A stretch of DNA of 18,743 bases from JABWBR01 sp036741235 (GTDB lineage Bacteria; Bacteroidota; Bacteroidia; Chitinophagales; Saprospiraceae): contig DAINSQ010000096.1 in the NCBI GenBank assembly GCA_036741235.1, positions 1-18,743 of the forward strand. The letters run 5' to 3'. Below are positions 1-7,278 of the stretch, piece by piece. The translations under genes and the position numbers were made by a program. Under the pieces are notes generated by a model. The model was not told the DNA's origin and searched no databases. It saw only the letters and a program-made list of their open reading frames with translations. Each line of letters starts with the position of its first letter. Positions within the stretch are counted from its first letter, which is position 1.

Positions 1-110
1 GAAGGGTTATGAAGGGTTATGAGGGGTTATGAAGGGTTATGAAAGTTACCCCCTCATCCCCCCTCATCAACCCTCATCAACCCTCATCACCCCTCATCAC
101 CCCTCATCAC
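1..110. repeat. Mirrored 10-bp tandem repeat array downstream of yceI
   Basis: The left half (1-40) holds four head-to-tail copies of GAAGGGTTAT (one with A to G), then a degenerate unit at 41-50. The right half (51-110) holds six units of the type CCCTCATCAA or CCCTCATCAC. The right units read on the other strand (GATGAGGGTT) resemble the left units, so the two halves can fold back as a long imperfect hairpin around 41-50. The array ends one base before the yceI stop codon, so it lies in the 3' region of that gene. It may act as a terminator or mRNA 3' end, or simply be a simple-sequence expansion. It touches the window edge and may continue further left. I see no gene in it. Confidence 0.85.
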
Positions 111-707
111 TTACTTCGCAGCTACCAGATTTACATTCAGGTCAAACTCGTCGTAGATTGTTTTGTCGCCGAGGTTTTCGAAGAAGCTGCCGGAGCCGAA
201 GCGGACATCAAAATCAGCGCGGTCAACCGTAATTTTGGCGGATGCCATTACTTTGCCGCCTTCCTCTTTGAGATCGGCATTAAATTTGATCGGCTTGGTG
301 ATGCCTTTGATCGTCAGGTTGCCGAGTACCTTGTAGGCGCCGGGCGTACCGCGGGAAATTACTTGCGTTGTTTCGAATTTGGCGGTAGGGTGGTTGGCAA
401 CGTTAAAGAAATCGTCTGATTTCAGGTGGCCTACCAGTTTGTCGGCTGTGCCGCCGCTCAGGTCGGTACAAGTAATGCTGTTCATATCAATTTCAAAGCT
501 GCCGCTTACCAGCGCGTTATCTTTGAAATTCAGCTTGCCATTTTTTATCATAATGCGGCCTTCGTGAGAACCCGTCACCTTGTAGGCTTTCCAGTTGATA
601 TAGCTCGACTTGGTGTCTACGCTTGCGCTGACAGGCTTGTCGGGTGTGGTAAAGGCACTGATTACCAGGGCCGTAAGGCCGAATGTGAGAGCGAATAATT
701 TGTTCAT
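111..707 (-). CDS. YceI family secreted protein (polyisoprenoid-binding-like lipocalin fold)
   Basis: This is a 198-residue protein with an N-terminal signal peptide (hydrophobic stretch about residues 4-20, then TPDKP), so export to the periplasm is expected. The mature part has YceI features: a start like SSYINWKAYKV, the block HLKSDDFFNVANHPTAKFE near residues 94-112, LTIKGITKPIKF near 131-142, and a DRADFDVRFG end block near 162-171. Characterised family members bind long-chain isoprenoid lipids in a beta-barrel; the ligand here cannot be read from sequence. The start at 707 is chosen because it gives a complete signal peptide and sits about 40 bases downstream of a good TAnnTTTG box. A MarR-type regulator lies just upstream on the same strand, so control by it is plausible but inferred. 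Confidence 0.9.
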   Translation of the reverse strand: MNKLFALTFGLTALVISAFTTPDKPVSASVDTKSSYINWKAYKVTGSHEGRIMIKNGKLNFKDNALVSGSFEIDMNSITCTDLSGGTADKLVGHLKSDDFFNVANHPTAKFETTQVISRGTPGAYKVLGNLTIKGITKPIKFNADLKEEGGKVMASAKITVDRADFDVRFGSGSFFENLGDKTIYDEFDLNVNLVAAK

Positions 708-746
708 CGTCTATTTTTTTGTTGGTGAAATAACTAATTGCATGGG

Positions 747-775
747 CAAAGATAAAATGAAGTTTAAACATCAAT
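747..775 (-). promoter_or_regulatory. Candidate yceI promoter (Bacteroidota type)
   Basis: On the minus strand an exact TAnnTTTG box, TATCTTTG (754 to 747), is preceded after 17 bases by ATTG (775 to 772). This fits the -7/-33 layout of Bacteroidota primary-sigma promoters. The implied transcription start is about 30-35 bases before the yceI start codon. The call rests on motif and spacing only. Confidence 0.55.
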
Positions 776-787
776 GTGTATACATCG
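772..787. promoter_or_regulatory. Candidate operator palindrome over the yceI -33 region
   Basis: CAATGTGTATACATCG is an imperfect palindrome (12 of 16 positions match its reverse complement) with a perfect TGTATACA core at 777-784. It overlaps the -33 element of the proposed yceI promoter, where a bound repressor would block polymerase. It shares CAATGT and TAT with a palindrome in the marR promoter, which makes the adjacent MarR protein the natural candidate binder. This is inference from position and symmetry. Confidence 0.3.
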
Positions 788-817
788 AATTTTAACTTTT
801 TATTAGTAAAAAGCAGG

Positions 818-1270
818 CTAGTTCCTTAATCTGTCGAGGATATCGTTGAGCAAGAGGGCCTGTTGCGGGGAAATGCGCTTCATGTCCTTGTCGATAGAAT
901 CGTCAATGACTTTGCTAGCGACATCAATAAGTTCAAGACCTTTACTTGTAATGACAATATCCACCCTTCGGCGGTCGTGTTCACAGGCTAAACGTTCGAC
1001 GAGTCCCTTTTGTTTGAGTTTCTCAACCAGGCGGGAGGCATTTGACATTTTGTCAATCATTCTTTCAGTAAGTTGCTTGATAGTGGCGGGCTGGGGATGC
1101 ATTCCCCTCAGAATTCGAAGGATATTGAATTGTTGCCAGGAGATATTAAATGGCTTTAGTAATTTTGTAGTTTGCTGGCTCAGCCAGGCAGCAGTGAACA
1201 ATACATTAATATGAGCTTTGTGGAATTCGCTTTTAAAGCGCTTTTGCTTAATGGCATCTTCAATTTTCAT
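818..1270 (-). CDS. MarR family winged-helix transcriptional regulator
   Basis: This 150-residue protein has the usual MarR length and layout: an N-terminal dimerisation helix, a DNA-binding winged helix from about residue 43 to 110, and a C-terminal helix pair. Recognisable parts are NISWQQFNILRIL (44-54), the recognition-helix region KMSNASRLVEKLKQKGLVER, and the wing DRRRVDIVIT (99-108) with the conserved D-R-R pattern. MarR proteins are usually small-molecule-responsive repressors of their own gene and a neighbour. The gene is divergent from proC and lies upstream of yceI on the same strand (110 bases between). Symmetric sites lie in both its own promoter and that of yceI. No effector can be predicted. 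Confidence 0.9.
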   Translation of the reverse strand: MKIEDAIKQKRFKSEFHKAHINVLFTAAWLSQQTTKLLKPFNISWQQFNILRILRGMHPQPATIKQLTERMIDKMSNASRLVEKLKQKGLVERLACEHDRRRVDIVITSKGLELIDVASKVIDDSIDKDMKRISPQQALLLNDILDRLRN

Positions 1271-1331
1271 ATAAGGTTTTTTAAGATGAGTTTAACCGTC
1301 TTTATATTAAACTTAACCGCATAGGTATATT

Positions 1332-1339
1332 CAAAGTTA
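1332..1339 (-). promoter_or_regulatory. Candidate marR promoter -7 box
   Basis: TAACTTTG on the minus strand is an exact TAnnTTTG match about 60 bases upstream of the marR start codon. The -33 element is weak (a T-rich stretch). On the opposite strand a partial match, CGACTTTG at 1372-1379, sits 18 bases before the proC start, so marR and proC may have back-to-back promoters in this 126-base divergent region. Confidence 0.5.
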
Positions 1340-1357
1340 CAATGTTATGCGTTGTAA
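1337..1357. promoter_or_regulatory. Candidate MarR operator (TTACAA-N9-TTGTAA)
   Basis: A 21-base interrupted palindrome has perfect 6-base arms, TTACAA (1337-1342) and TTGTAA (1352-1357). It overlaps the last bases of the proposed marR -7 box and its spacer, and lies between marR and proC. Its length and symmetry fit a MarR dimer site, suggesting autoregulation and possibly an effect on proC. There is no direct proof of binding. Confidence 0.4.
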
Positions 1358-1396
1358 TTAAAAAAAGTTAGCGACTTTGAAAAAAACTGACAGTAC

Positions 1397-2203
1397 ATGA
1401 AAATTTTGATCATTGGAGGCGGAAACATGGGAATGACTTATGCCGAGAGTTTTCTGCGTTCGCATATTGCCGACAAAGGCAATATGATGATACTTGAAAA
1501 AGCTACGGACAAAACGTCGGGGCTTATCAAGATGGATATCGGTACGGTGTATCTCAACCCTGAAGACTGTATGAAAGGCGCCGATCTGATTATTCTGGCC
1601 GTCAAGCCGCAAGATGCGCCGGCGCTGTTCGAGCAAATAAAACCGCTTGCCGATTCTCAGCAAGTGTTCCTTTCTATCATGGCCGGCGTTAAGATAAAAA
1701 CGATCGCAGAAGGCTTGGGGGTGAAGAAGATCGTCAGGGCTATGCCCAACTTGCCGGCACAGATCGGCATGGGTATGACGGCATTTACCTCATCGGATGA
1801 AGTGACGCGTATTGAACTGGTTATGGTACAGAACCTTCTCAGTACGACAGGAAAAACGGTATATGTTGAAAATGAGTCGGCTATCGATGCTGCAACGGCT
1901 ATCAGCGGTAGTGGGCCGGCTTACGTGTGGTATTTTATGAATGCGCTGATTACCGCCGCTTCGGACATGGGTTTTTCCCCCTCAGAAGCTGAGTTGCTAG
2001 TGAGTCAGACGTTCAGAGGCGCAATAGAATTGTACAGCAAAACGAACCTTTCTTGCGAAGAATGGATTGATAAGGTATGTTCGCGTGGCGGTACTACCGA
2101 GGCCGCTTTGCGCACCTATCGCGAAAATGCGGTACATGATGATATTATTACAGGAGCGATAGCCGCACTGCAACGTGCGGTGGAATTGGGAAAAGGGAAG
2201 TAA
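1397..2203 (+). CDS. proC: Pyrroline-5-carboxylate reductase
   Basis: The enzyme reduces 1-pyrroline-5-carboxylate to L-proline with NAD(P)H, the last step of proline synthesis, in the cytoplasm. The 268-residue length matches the family. The N-terminal Rossmann fold starts immediately with the dinucleotide loop GGGNMG (7-12), followed by AVKPQD (68-73) and RAMPNLPAQIG (114-124). The C-terminal dimerisation domain has the family signatures SGSGPAYV (170-177) and SRGGTTEAAL (229-238). The start at 1397 places the loop at the expected distance. The gene is divergent from marR and followed by a long inverted repeat directly after its stop codon. It is monocistronic as far as can be seen; no other proline genes are nearby. 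Confidence 0.96.
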   Translation: MKILIIGGGNMGMTYAESFLRSHIADKGNMMILEKATDKTSGLIKMDIGTVYLNPEDCMKGADLIILAVKPQDAPALFEQIKPLADSQQVFLSIMAGVKIKTIAEGLGVKKIVRAMPNLPAQIGMGMTAFTSSDEVTRIELVMVQNLLSTTGKTVYVENESAIDAATAISGSGPAYVWYFMNALITAASDMGFSPSEAELLVSQTFRGAIELYSKTNLSCEEWIDKVCSRGGTTEAALRTYRENAVHDDIITGAIAALQRAVELGKGK

Positions 2204-2210
2204 ATCCCGT

Positions 2211-2289
2211 GTTGTCAGTTGTAGGTTGTCAGTTCTAGGTTGTAGGTATCAAACTTACAACCTGCAACTTACAACCCACAACCCACAAC
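2211..2289. repeat. 79-bp inverted repeat of GTTGTAGG-like units after proC
   Basis: Arms 2211-2249 and 2251-2289 pair as an inverted repeat with 31 of 39 positions matching and a single-base centre. Each arm is made of short near-repeats such as GTTGTCAGTT, GTAGGTTGTC and, on the right, ACAACCCACA. The element starts 7 bases after the proC stop and ends 16 bases before the next start codon, filling the intergenic space. Its architecture resembles the array at 1-110 although the unit sequence differs. A transcribed copy would form a very long hairpin that could end proC transcription or protect its 3' end. The T-run expected of an intrinsic terminator is absent. Confidence 0.85.
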
Positions 2290-2305
2290 CGATAACAAAG
2301 AAAAC

Positions 2306-3976
2306 ATGAGTAAAGCGCAAATCGTTGCGGAAGTTCGGAGGTTGATCAGTGAAGGGCAGACCGAGAAGGCCCTGGTGCAGCTTATCCAGTTTATTCAGGA
2401 AGACACAAGCTTGCGCCCGCTGCTAAACCTGGCATTACAGACAAAATCATCCCTCGAAAAGGTTCAAAACGACGAGTCGCTTGGACTCATTAGTTTTGAA
2501 AATGCCAAATTGACCTACAACCAAATCACCAAGCAAACCCTTCGAATAGCAGACGCTCTGGAAACGGGGCGGTTGCCCGAGGAAGCTTCTGCGGGCAGTC
2601 GATTTCGCTGGTGGTGGGTGGCTGTGCCGGCTGTGGTCATAGGCGGCATCATTGCCATTGCGTTGCTATTGCGCAAGGAGGGTGACGATGAAACAGATAT
2701 CATAACAGACAACACCGAGATTCCCGATTGCCCCGAGTTTGACACCGATGCCGCTTTTAAAGTGCTGGTATTGCCCTTCCAGCCATTAGACGGCAAACTT
2801 ACCAAAACGCATACAGGTATTATCCAGCGACTCAGCATATTGAGCGAACAATTTGGTATGTTTACAAGCGCCAGAACAATTGATCTGGATGTTAATAATG
2901 ACAATGTTTATCCCTCCAACGGCAGGCAAGCTGCTACGATAGGCAATAAATGCGCCTCCCAGCTTATCATATGGGGAACCACCGAATCGAAGAACAACCG
3001 CGATATTGTGCTCACACGGTTTAAATTCTTGCACCTCGGCGAGCAATTTAAATTTACCAAACTGAAAATTACAGAGGGCGCCAATGTCGATACGTTGACT
3101 TCCATTTCCAGTATCACTACTGAAGGCGTACTCACCGAGCAGGTGGAAGCCAATATGCGGCTGATTTTTGGACTGATTGCCCGCGAAATGAACAATGAGG
3201 AATTGGCCACCCGGCTATTGGCATCGGTAGAAACCAAAGACTCTGCCGGCGTTTTATTGCGCGGCATGGCGTTGGCCGACACATACCTCGCTATGGGAGA
3301 AACAGACAAAGCCATCGCTTCATATGACGAAGTGCTGGAAACCCACCCCAATTACGGGTTTGCCCGCAATAACAGGGGAGTACTTCTGCTCAAAGAAGGT
3401 CAATATGCCGAGGCCGTCACCGACCTTAGCAATCTGACGGCTCAGCAACCTCAAAACCTGGAGGCTCATGCCGCCCTTGCAACTGCCTATGTAAAAGCCG
3501 ATATGCTTGATAAAGCAGGCAGGGAAATCGAAAGCATTGAACAACTTCAGCGCACTACTACAACAGATAGCTCAGGGGGGCAGATCAAGTCTTCTCCCAC
3601 TTTGCCCGGCGGTGTTGTCAGCTCCCTGAAACGCGAATTCCAGCAAAAGGTAGCAGAAGAAGAAAAAAAGAAATCAAAGGCAGAACAAACGCTTAAGGTG
3701 AATCCCAATGATATTAAAGCGTTGGAGCAAAAGGCCGTGGCCAGCCGAAACCTCGGCGATTACCGCACAGCCGCCCAAACTGCCGAGCGCATACTCTCCA
3801 AAGATCCCGACAATCCCCACGCTTTTGCAACCCTCATCGAGTCAAAACAAGCCTTGCTCCAACCTGAGGCCGCAAAAAAAGTGTTGCAAAAAGCCAAAGA
3901 AGCCGGCGTGACGAAAGAAAAATTAATACAGTTACGCCCGGCAATAAAAGACGTGATTAAAGATCAGAAGAAATAA
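2306..3976 (+). CDS. EAD11-like / transmembrane / TPR protein
   Basis: This 556-residue protein has no assigned name. Residues 1-90 form a small helical domain with the pattern EVRRLISEGQTEKAL (9-23) and SLGLISFENAKL (58-69), resembling Effector-Associated Domain 11, an adaptor module mostly found in Bacteroidota signalling and conflict proteins. A single membrane span follows at about 103-122 (WWWVAVPAVVIGGIIAIALLL). Next is an alpha/beta region (150-300) beginning KVLVLPFQPLDG and containing SQLIIWGTTE, which looks like a TolB-N/FlgO-type fold. TPR units cover about 313-412, then a charged EEEKKKSK linker, then more TPRs at 471-535. No enzymatic motif is visible. rmuC starts 7 bases after the stop, so the two are probably cotranscribed. 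The EAD11 assignment is by pattern recognition and needs a profile search. Confidence 0.7.
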   Translation: MSKAQIVAEVRRLISEGQTEKALVQLIQFIQEDTSLRPLLNLALQTKSSLEKVQNDESLGLISFENAKLTYNQITKQTLRIADALETGRLPEEASAGSRFRWWWVAVPAVVIGGIIAIALLLRKEGDDETDIITDNTEIPDCPEFDTDAAFKVLVLPFQPLDGKLTKTHTGIIQRLSILSEQFGMFTSARTIDLDVNNDNVYPSNGRQAATIGNKCASQLIIWGTTESKNNRDIVLTRFKFLHLGEQFKFTKLKITEGANVDTLTSISSITTEGVLTEQVEANMRLIFGLIAREMNNEELATRLLASVETKDSAGVLLRGMALADTYLAMGETDKAIASYDEVLETHPNYGFARNNRGVLLLKEGQYAEAVTDLSNLTAQQPQNLEAHAALATAYVKADMLDKAGREIESIEQLQRTTTTDSSGGQIKSSPTLPGGVVSSLKREFQQKVAEEEKKKSKAEQTLKVNPNDIKALEQKAVASRNLGDYRTAAQTAERILSKDPDNPHAFATLIESKQALLQPEAAKKVLQKAKEAGVTKEKLIQLRPAIKDVIKDQKK

Positions 3977-3983
3977 CAAAGCG

Positions 3984-5297
3984 ATGTCTCCTGTCGTACT
4001 GGGTTTTGTATTGTTGATATTGGGTTTGCTCTTCGGGGCTGTCCTGGGCTGGCTGATTGCCCGGTTTACCTTGCTGAAAACGATGATCCCCAGGACAGAG
4101 TTGGCTCATGGTTTTGTGCAAAAACCATTGTTTGAGGCCCTGCAAACGCAATTTGACTTGTGCAGGGAAGATTTTCAGGAAAAATTGGAAGAAATAAAAA
4201 TCCTGACAGGTGAAAAGGCCGCTTTACAGCAATCTTTGACCCACTTTCAAGAAAAATTACTCTCCCAAAAAGAAGAAGTACAGGCCCTGCAGGAGCGGGC
4301 CCGGCTCGATTTCGAGAATCTGGCCAACCGGCTTTTGGAAGAAAAAAGCCAAAAGTTTACCGCTCAAAACCAGCAACAACTTGGCGAATTGCTTAACCCC
4401 CTGAAGGAACGAATCAAAGAATTTGAAGATAATATCGACAAGCGCTTCAGAGAAGAACTCGAGGGCCGCGTTACCATGAAAAAGGAAATTGAACTCCTGC
4501 GCGAACTCAACCAGCAGCTCAGCCAGGATGCCAATAACCTGGTCTCGGCCCTTAAAGGCGGCCAAAAGACGCAGGGAGATTGGGGTGAAGTACAATTGGA
4601 AATGTTGCTTGAAAAAGCAGGACTGGAAAAAAATATACATTATTCTGCCCAAAGCAGTTTCGCCGACGAGGAAGGCAAGCAAAAAAGACCCGATTTTATC
4701 ATCCACTTGCCCGATGATAAACACCTCATTATCGACGCCAAGGTATCGCTAACTGCCTACGAGCAATTTTTCAACGCCGATTCTCCCGATGACCAACGCA
4801 AATTCCTCAAGGCGCACATCGACAGTATTCGCAATCACATCAAAGGCCTGAGCGGAAAAAATTACCAACAGCTGTACCACATCAATTCACCCGATTACCT
4901 TTTGCTTTTCGTCCCCATCGAACCGGCTTTTGCCGTTGCGCTGAAAGAGGATCAACGGCTATTCCTCGATGCGCTTGATCAAAATATCGTTATTGTTACC
5001 ACCACTACTTTGTTGGCTACTATGCGTACTGTGGCCTATATCTGGAAACAGGAAAAACAAAAGCGCAGCGTGCTGGAGATTGCCAGGCAGAGCGGGTTGC
5101 TATACGACAGGTTATGCGCTTTTGTCGACGACCTCAAAGATATCGGCGCCCGGCTTTCTCAGGCGCAGGACTCCTGGCAAGGCGCTATGAATAAACTCTC
5201 GGATGCCAAACGCCCCGGCGATACGCTTATCGGAAGGGCCGAAAAAATCAAGGAACTTGGCGCCAAAACCTCCCGCCAACTCCCCGACCTTTCATAA
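3984..5297 (+). CDS. rmuC: DNA recombination protein RmuC
   Basis: RmuC limits inversions and rearrangements at short inverted repeats and contains a PD-(D/E)XK-type nuclease-like core; its biochemical action is not well defined. This 437-residue copy has the family layout: an N-terminal membrane anchor (about 5-30), a long coiled coil (about 50-190, rich in Glu/Lys/Gln), then the conserved domain with QGDWGEVQLEMLLEKAGL (197-214), RPDFIIHLP (235-243), the core IIDAKVSL (249-256) and LLFVPIEPAF. The start is 7 bases after the upstream TPR gene, indicating one transcription unit. It is convergent with recQ, with 13 bases between stop codons, so two genome-maintenance genes face each other. Confidence 0.94.
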   Translation: MSPVVLGFVLLILGLLFGAVLGWLIARFTLLKTMIPRTELAHGFVQKPLFEALQTQFDLCREDFQEKLEEIKILTGEKAALQQSLTHFQEKLLSQKEEVQALQERARLDFENLANRLLEEKSQKFTAQNQQQLGELLNPLKERIKEFEDNIDKRFREELEGRVTMKKEIELLRELNQQLSQDANNLVSALKGGQKTQGDWGEVQLEMLLEKAGLEKNIHYSAQSSFADEEGKQKRPDFIIHLPDDKHLIIDAKVSLTAYEQFFNADSPDDQRKFLKAHIDSIRNHIKGLSGKNYQQLYHINSPDYLLLFVPIEPAFAVALKEDQRLFLDALDQNIVIVTTTTLLATMRTVAYIWKQEKQKRSVLEIARQSGLLYDRLCAFVDDLKDIGARLSQAQDSWQGAMNKLSDAKRPGDTLIGRAEKIKELGAKTSRQLPDLS

Positions 5298-5310
5298 CCC
5301 GATCTGACGC

Positions 5311-7215
5311 CTAACCGGAGTCAGTCCGGTACAATCCCTTTTCAAATCCAACATCTCCCTCATCAACCATATATTCCAGCGTTTGTAAAACCCATTCTTT
5401 TTTGCCGCTGCCGATCGCATTGATGAGCGCTTCCGCTGATTGAGGACCGGCTTCGAGCAATTGCAGTATTCGTTGGCGGAAGCCTTCAAACTCAGGCGTG
5501 CTGAGCGCTTGTTGGCGTCTACCCAGGCAAACATCGCATTTGCCACAGTCGAGAGCATTTTTCTCTCCAAAGTATGCCAGTAGTTGCCGGCTGCGGCACT
5601 CCGGCATTTCAGCGTAGCTGATGGCGCTTTTCATCCTGGTTTCGTGGCGCTGCTTGCGAAACTGGTACATTTTGTGATCGATACTCAAATTGGCAGCGTC
5701 TACCCGTTCTTGTAAAAAGACCAGTTGAGGCTGGTCTTTTTGTGGCACATAGTTCAGTATGCCGTCTTTGTGCATTAACTCGAGTGCTTTGGATAAATCA
5801 GCGACTTTTATGTCCAGGAAATTGGCCAACTGCCCCTCCCGGAGATTGATGTCGCCCGTAAATGCGCCCTGGTAAGTGCGTAGAATGGCTTTCAGGATGC
5901 GATCCAGTTTGGGATTTTTGAGCTGATAGTCGTACAATTCGTCTTTGTTGACCAATATGCGAATGGTAGAGGGAATATATACGGCTTCACTTAGCGACAG
6001 CCAGCCGGCTTGCTCCAATACTTTCAAACAACTCAGGGTTTTGGCTGCGTCGAGTTTGTAGGTTGCTGAAAATTGTACCAGATCAAAATCATAGCCCTCC
6101 AAATACCCGGCGCCTATGGCTAATTGATAATAACTGCCCAATGCCCGGTATACCTGCCTTATTTCTTGCAAACTTGGAAATGCCAGCTCAAATTGCTTTT
6201 CTAAGTTTATTTTATCGGTGGTATTATAGAGCAAAACGGCATACGCTTTTTTTTCATCGCGCCCGGCGCGCCCGGCCTCTTGGAAGTAGGCTTCCAGGCT
6301 ATCGGGAAGATCCATGTGTACCACCACCCGCACATCAGGTTTGTCTATACCCATGCCGAAGGCGTTGGTACTTACAATTACTCTCGTTTGGTTGTGTATC
6401 CAGGCGTCTTGTTTGTCGCTGCGTTCTTGTGGACTGAGCCCTGCGTGATAGTAATCGGCGCGAATGCCTTGCTGTTGGAGCATTAACGCTAGTTCTTTGG
6501 TTTTTCGCCGGTTGCGGGCATAAACCACTCCGGTTCCCGGCACTTTTTTCAGGATTTCCACGAGTTTTTGGGTTTTTCCTTCTTCGTGAAGTACGACGTA
6601 AGCAAGGTTATCCCGGGCAAAGCTTTTTTGGAACACCTTGCCACTGCGAAAAGCCAGTTTTTCCTGAATATCGGCTACCACTTCAGGGGTTGCCGTGGCG
6701 GTAAGTGCCAGTACGGGCGTTTGGGGCATCCATGCTCTGACTTGCGCGATTTGGAGGTAGGGCGGGCGAAAATCGTAACCCCATTGGGAAATACAATGCG
6801 CCTCGTCAATGGCCAGCAGGTTGACATTCATTTTCGGTATGCGTTCTATGGCAATATCGGTAAGCAACCTTTCAGGCGATAGGTACAGAAATTTCATATT
6901 ACCGTAGACGCAGTTGTCAAAAATGCGGTCAATATCGCGGTAGTTCATACCCGAATAAACCGCTGCAGCAGGGATGCCCCGCTTTTTTAAACTTTCTACC
7001 TGGTCTTTCATGAGGGCAATCAGCGGCGATATCACCAGGCAGACTCCTTCCTGGCACATGGCCGGCACTTGAAAACAAATCGATTTGCCGCCGCCGGTGG
7101 GCAATAATGCGAGGGTATCAGTGCCTGCCATGGCAGAGCGGATGATATCTTCCTGCATAGGCCGGAATTGCTCATAACCCCAGTATTGCTTCAGTATTTC
7201 CAGCGGGCCGGGCAT
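5311..7215 (-). CDS. recQ: ATP-dependent DNA helicase RecQ
   Basis: This 3'-5' DNA helicase acts in recombination and fork repair. The 634-residue protein has motif 0 (GYEQFRPMQEDII, 13-25), Walker A PTGGGKS (39-45), DEAH (137-140), the RecQ aromatic loop SQWGYDFRP (143-151), motif III LTATAT (170-175) and motif VI QEAGRAGRD (312-320). The RQC zinc site is complete: Cys540, Cys557, Cys560, Cys563. A winged helix precedes it in the usual RecQ order only in part; residues about 570-634 form a further small helical or winged domain, and a classical HRDC domain is not obvious. The start at 7215 is the only Met placing motif 0 correctly. The gene is downstream of the BNR gene on the same strand but separated from it by a terminator, so it likely has its own weak promoter. 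Confidence 0.96.
   Translation of the reverse strand: MPGPLEILKQYWGYEQFRPMQEDIIRSAMAGTDTLALLPTGGGKSICFQVPAMCQEGVCLVISPLIALMKDQVESLKKRGIPAAAVYSGMNYRDIDRIFDNCVYGNMKFLYLSPERLLTDIAIERIPKMNVNLLAIDEAHCISQWGYDFRPPYLQIAQVRAWMPQTPVLALTATATPEVVADIQEKLAFRSGKVFQKSFARDNLAYVVLHEEGKTQKLVEILKKVPGTGVVYARNRRKTKELALMLQQQGIRADYYHAGLSPQERSDKQDAWIHNQTRVIVSTNAFGMGIDKPDVRVVVHMDLPDSLEAYFQEAGRAGRDEKKAYAVLLYNTTDKINLEKQFELAFPSLQEIRQVYRALGSYYQLAIGAGYLEGYDFDLVQFSATYKLDAAKTLSCLKVLEQAGWLSLSEAVYIPSTIRILVNKDELYDYQLKNPKLDRILKAILRTYQGAFTGDINLREGQLANFLDIKVADLSKALELMHKDGILNYVPQKDQPQLVFLQERVDAANLSIDHKMYQFRKQRHETRMKSAISYAEMPECRSRQLLAYFGEKNALDCGKCDVCLGRRQQALSTPEFEGFRQRILQLLEAGPQSAEALINAIGSGKKEWVLQTLEYMVDEGDVGFEKGLYRTDSG
5314..5330. 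terminator. Short hairpin at the rmuC/recQ convergent ends
   Basis: ACCGGA (5314-5319) and TCCGGT (5325-5330) form a perfect 6-bp stem with a 5-base loop. The hairpin lies within the last codons of recQ and 17 bases after the rmuC stop. On the plus strand a weak T-rich stretch follows about ten bases later. It may serve as a rmuC terminator, but the stem is short and no adjacent U-tract exists. Confidence 0.25.
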
Positions 7216-7230
7216 CCGTAATAGCTTTTT

Positions 7231-7270
7231 GAAAAACCGGAAGGGAGTGCTGTTCCATCCCCTCCGGTTT
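7231..7270 (-). terminator. Intrinsic terminator between the BNR gene and recQ
   Basis: Arms 7234-7246 and 7258-7270 pair at 12 of 13 positions (AAACCGGA plus AGGGA against its complement), with an 11-base loop. On the minus strand the stem is followed by TTTTT (7236-7232, partly in the stem foot). It lies 8 bases after the BNR stop codon and 16 bases before the recQ start, so it should end BNR transcription. Confidence 0.7.
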
Positions 7271-7278
7271 ATATGGTT

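Noticed and set aside
1..110. Possible CRISPR array
   Set aside because: The units are 10 bp with no spacers and the two halves are inverted; no cas gene is in the window.
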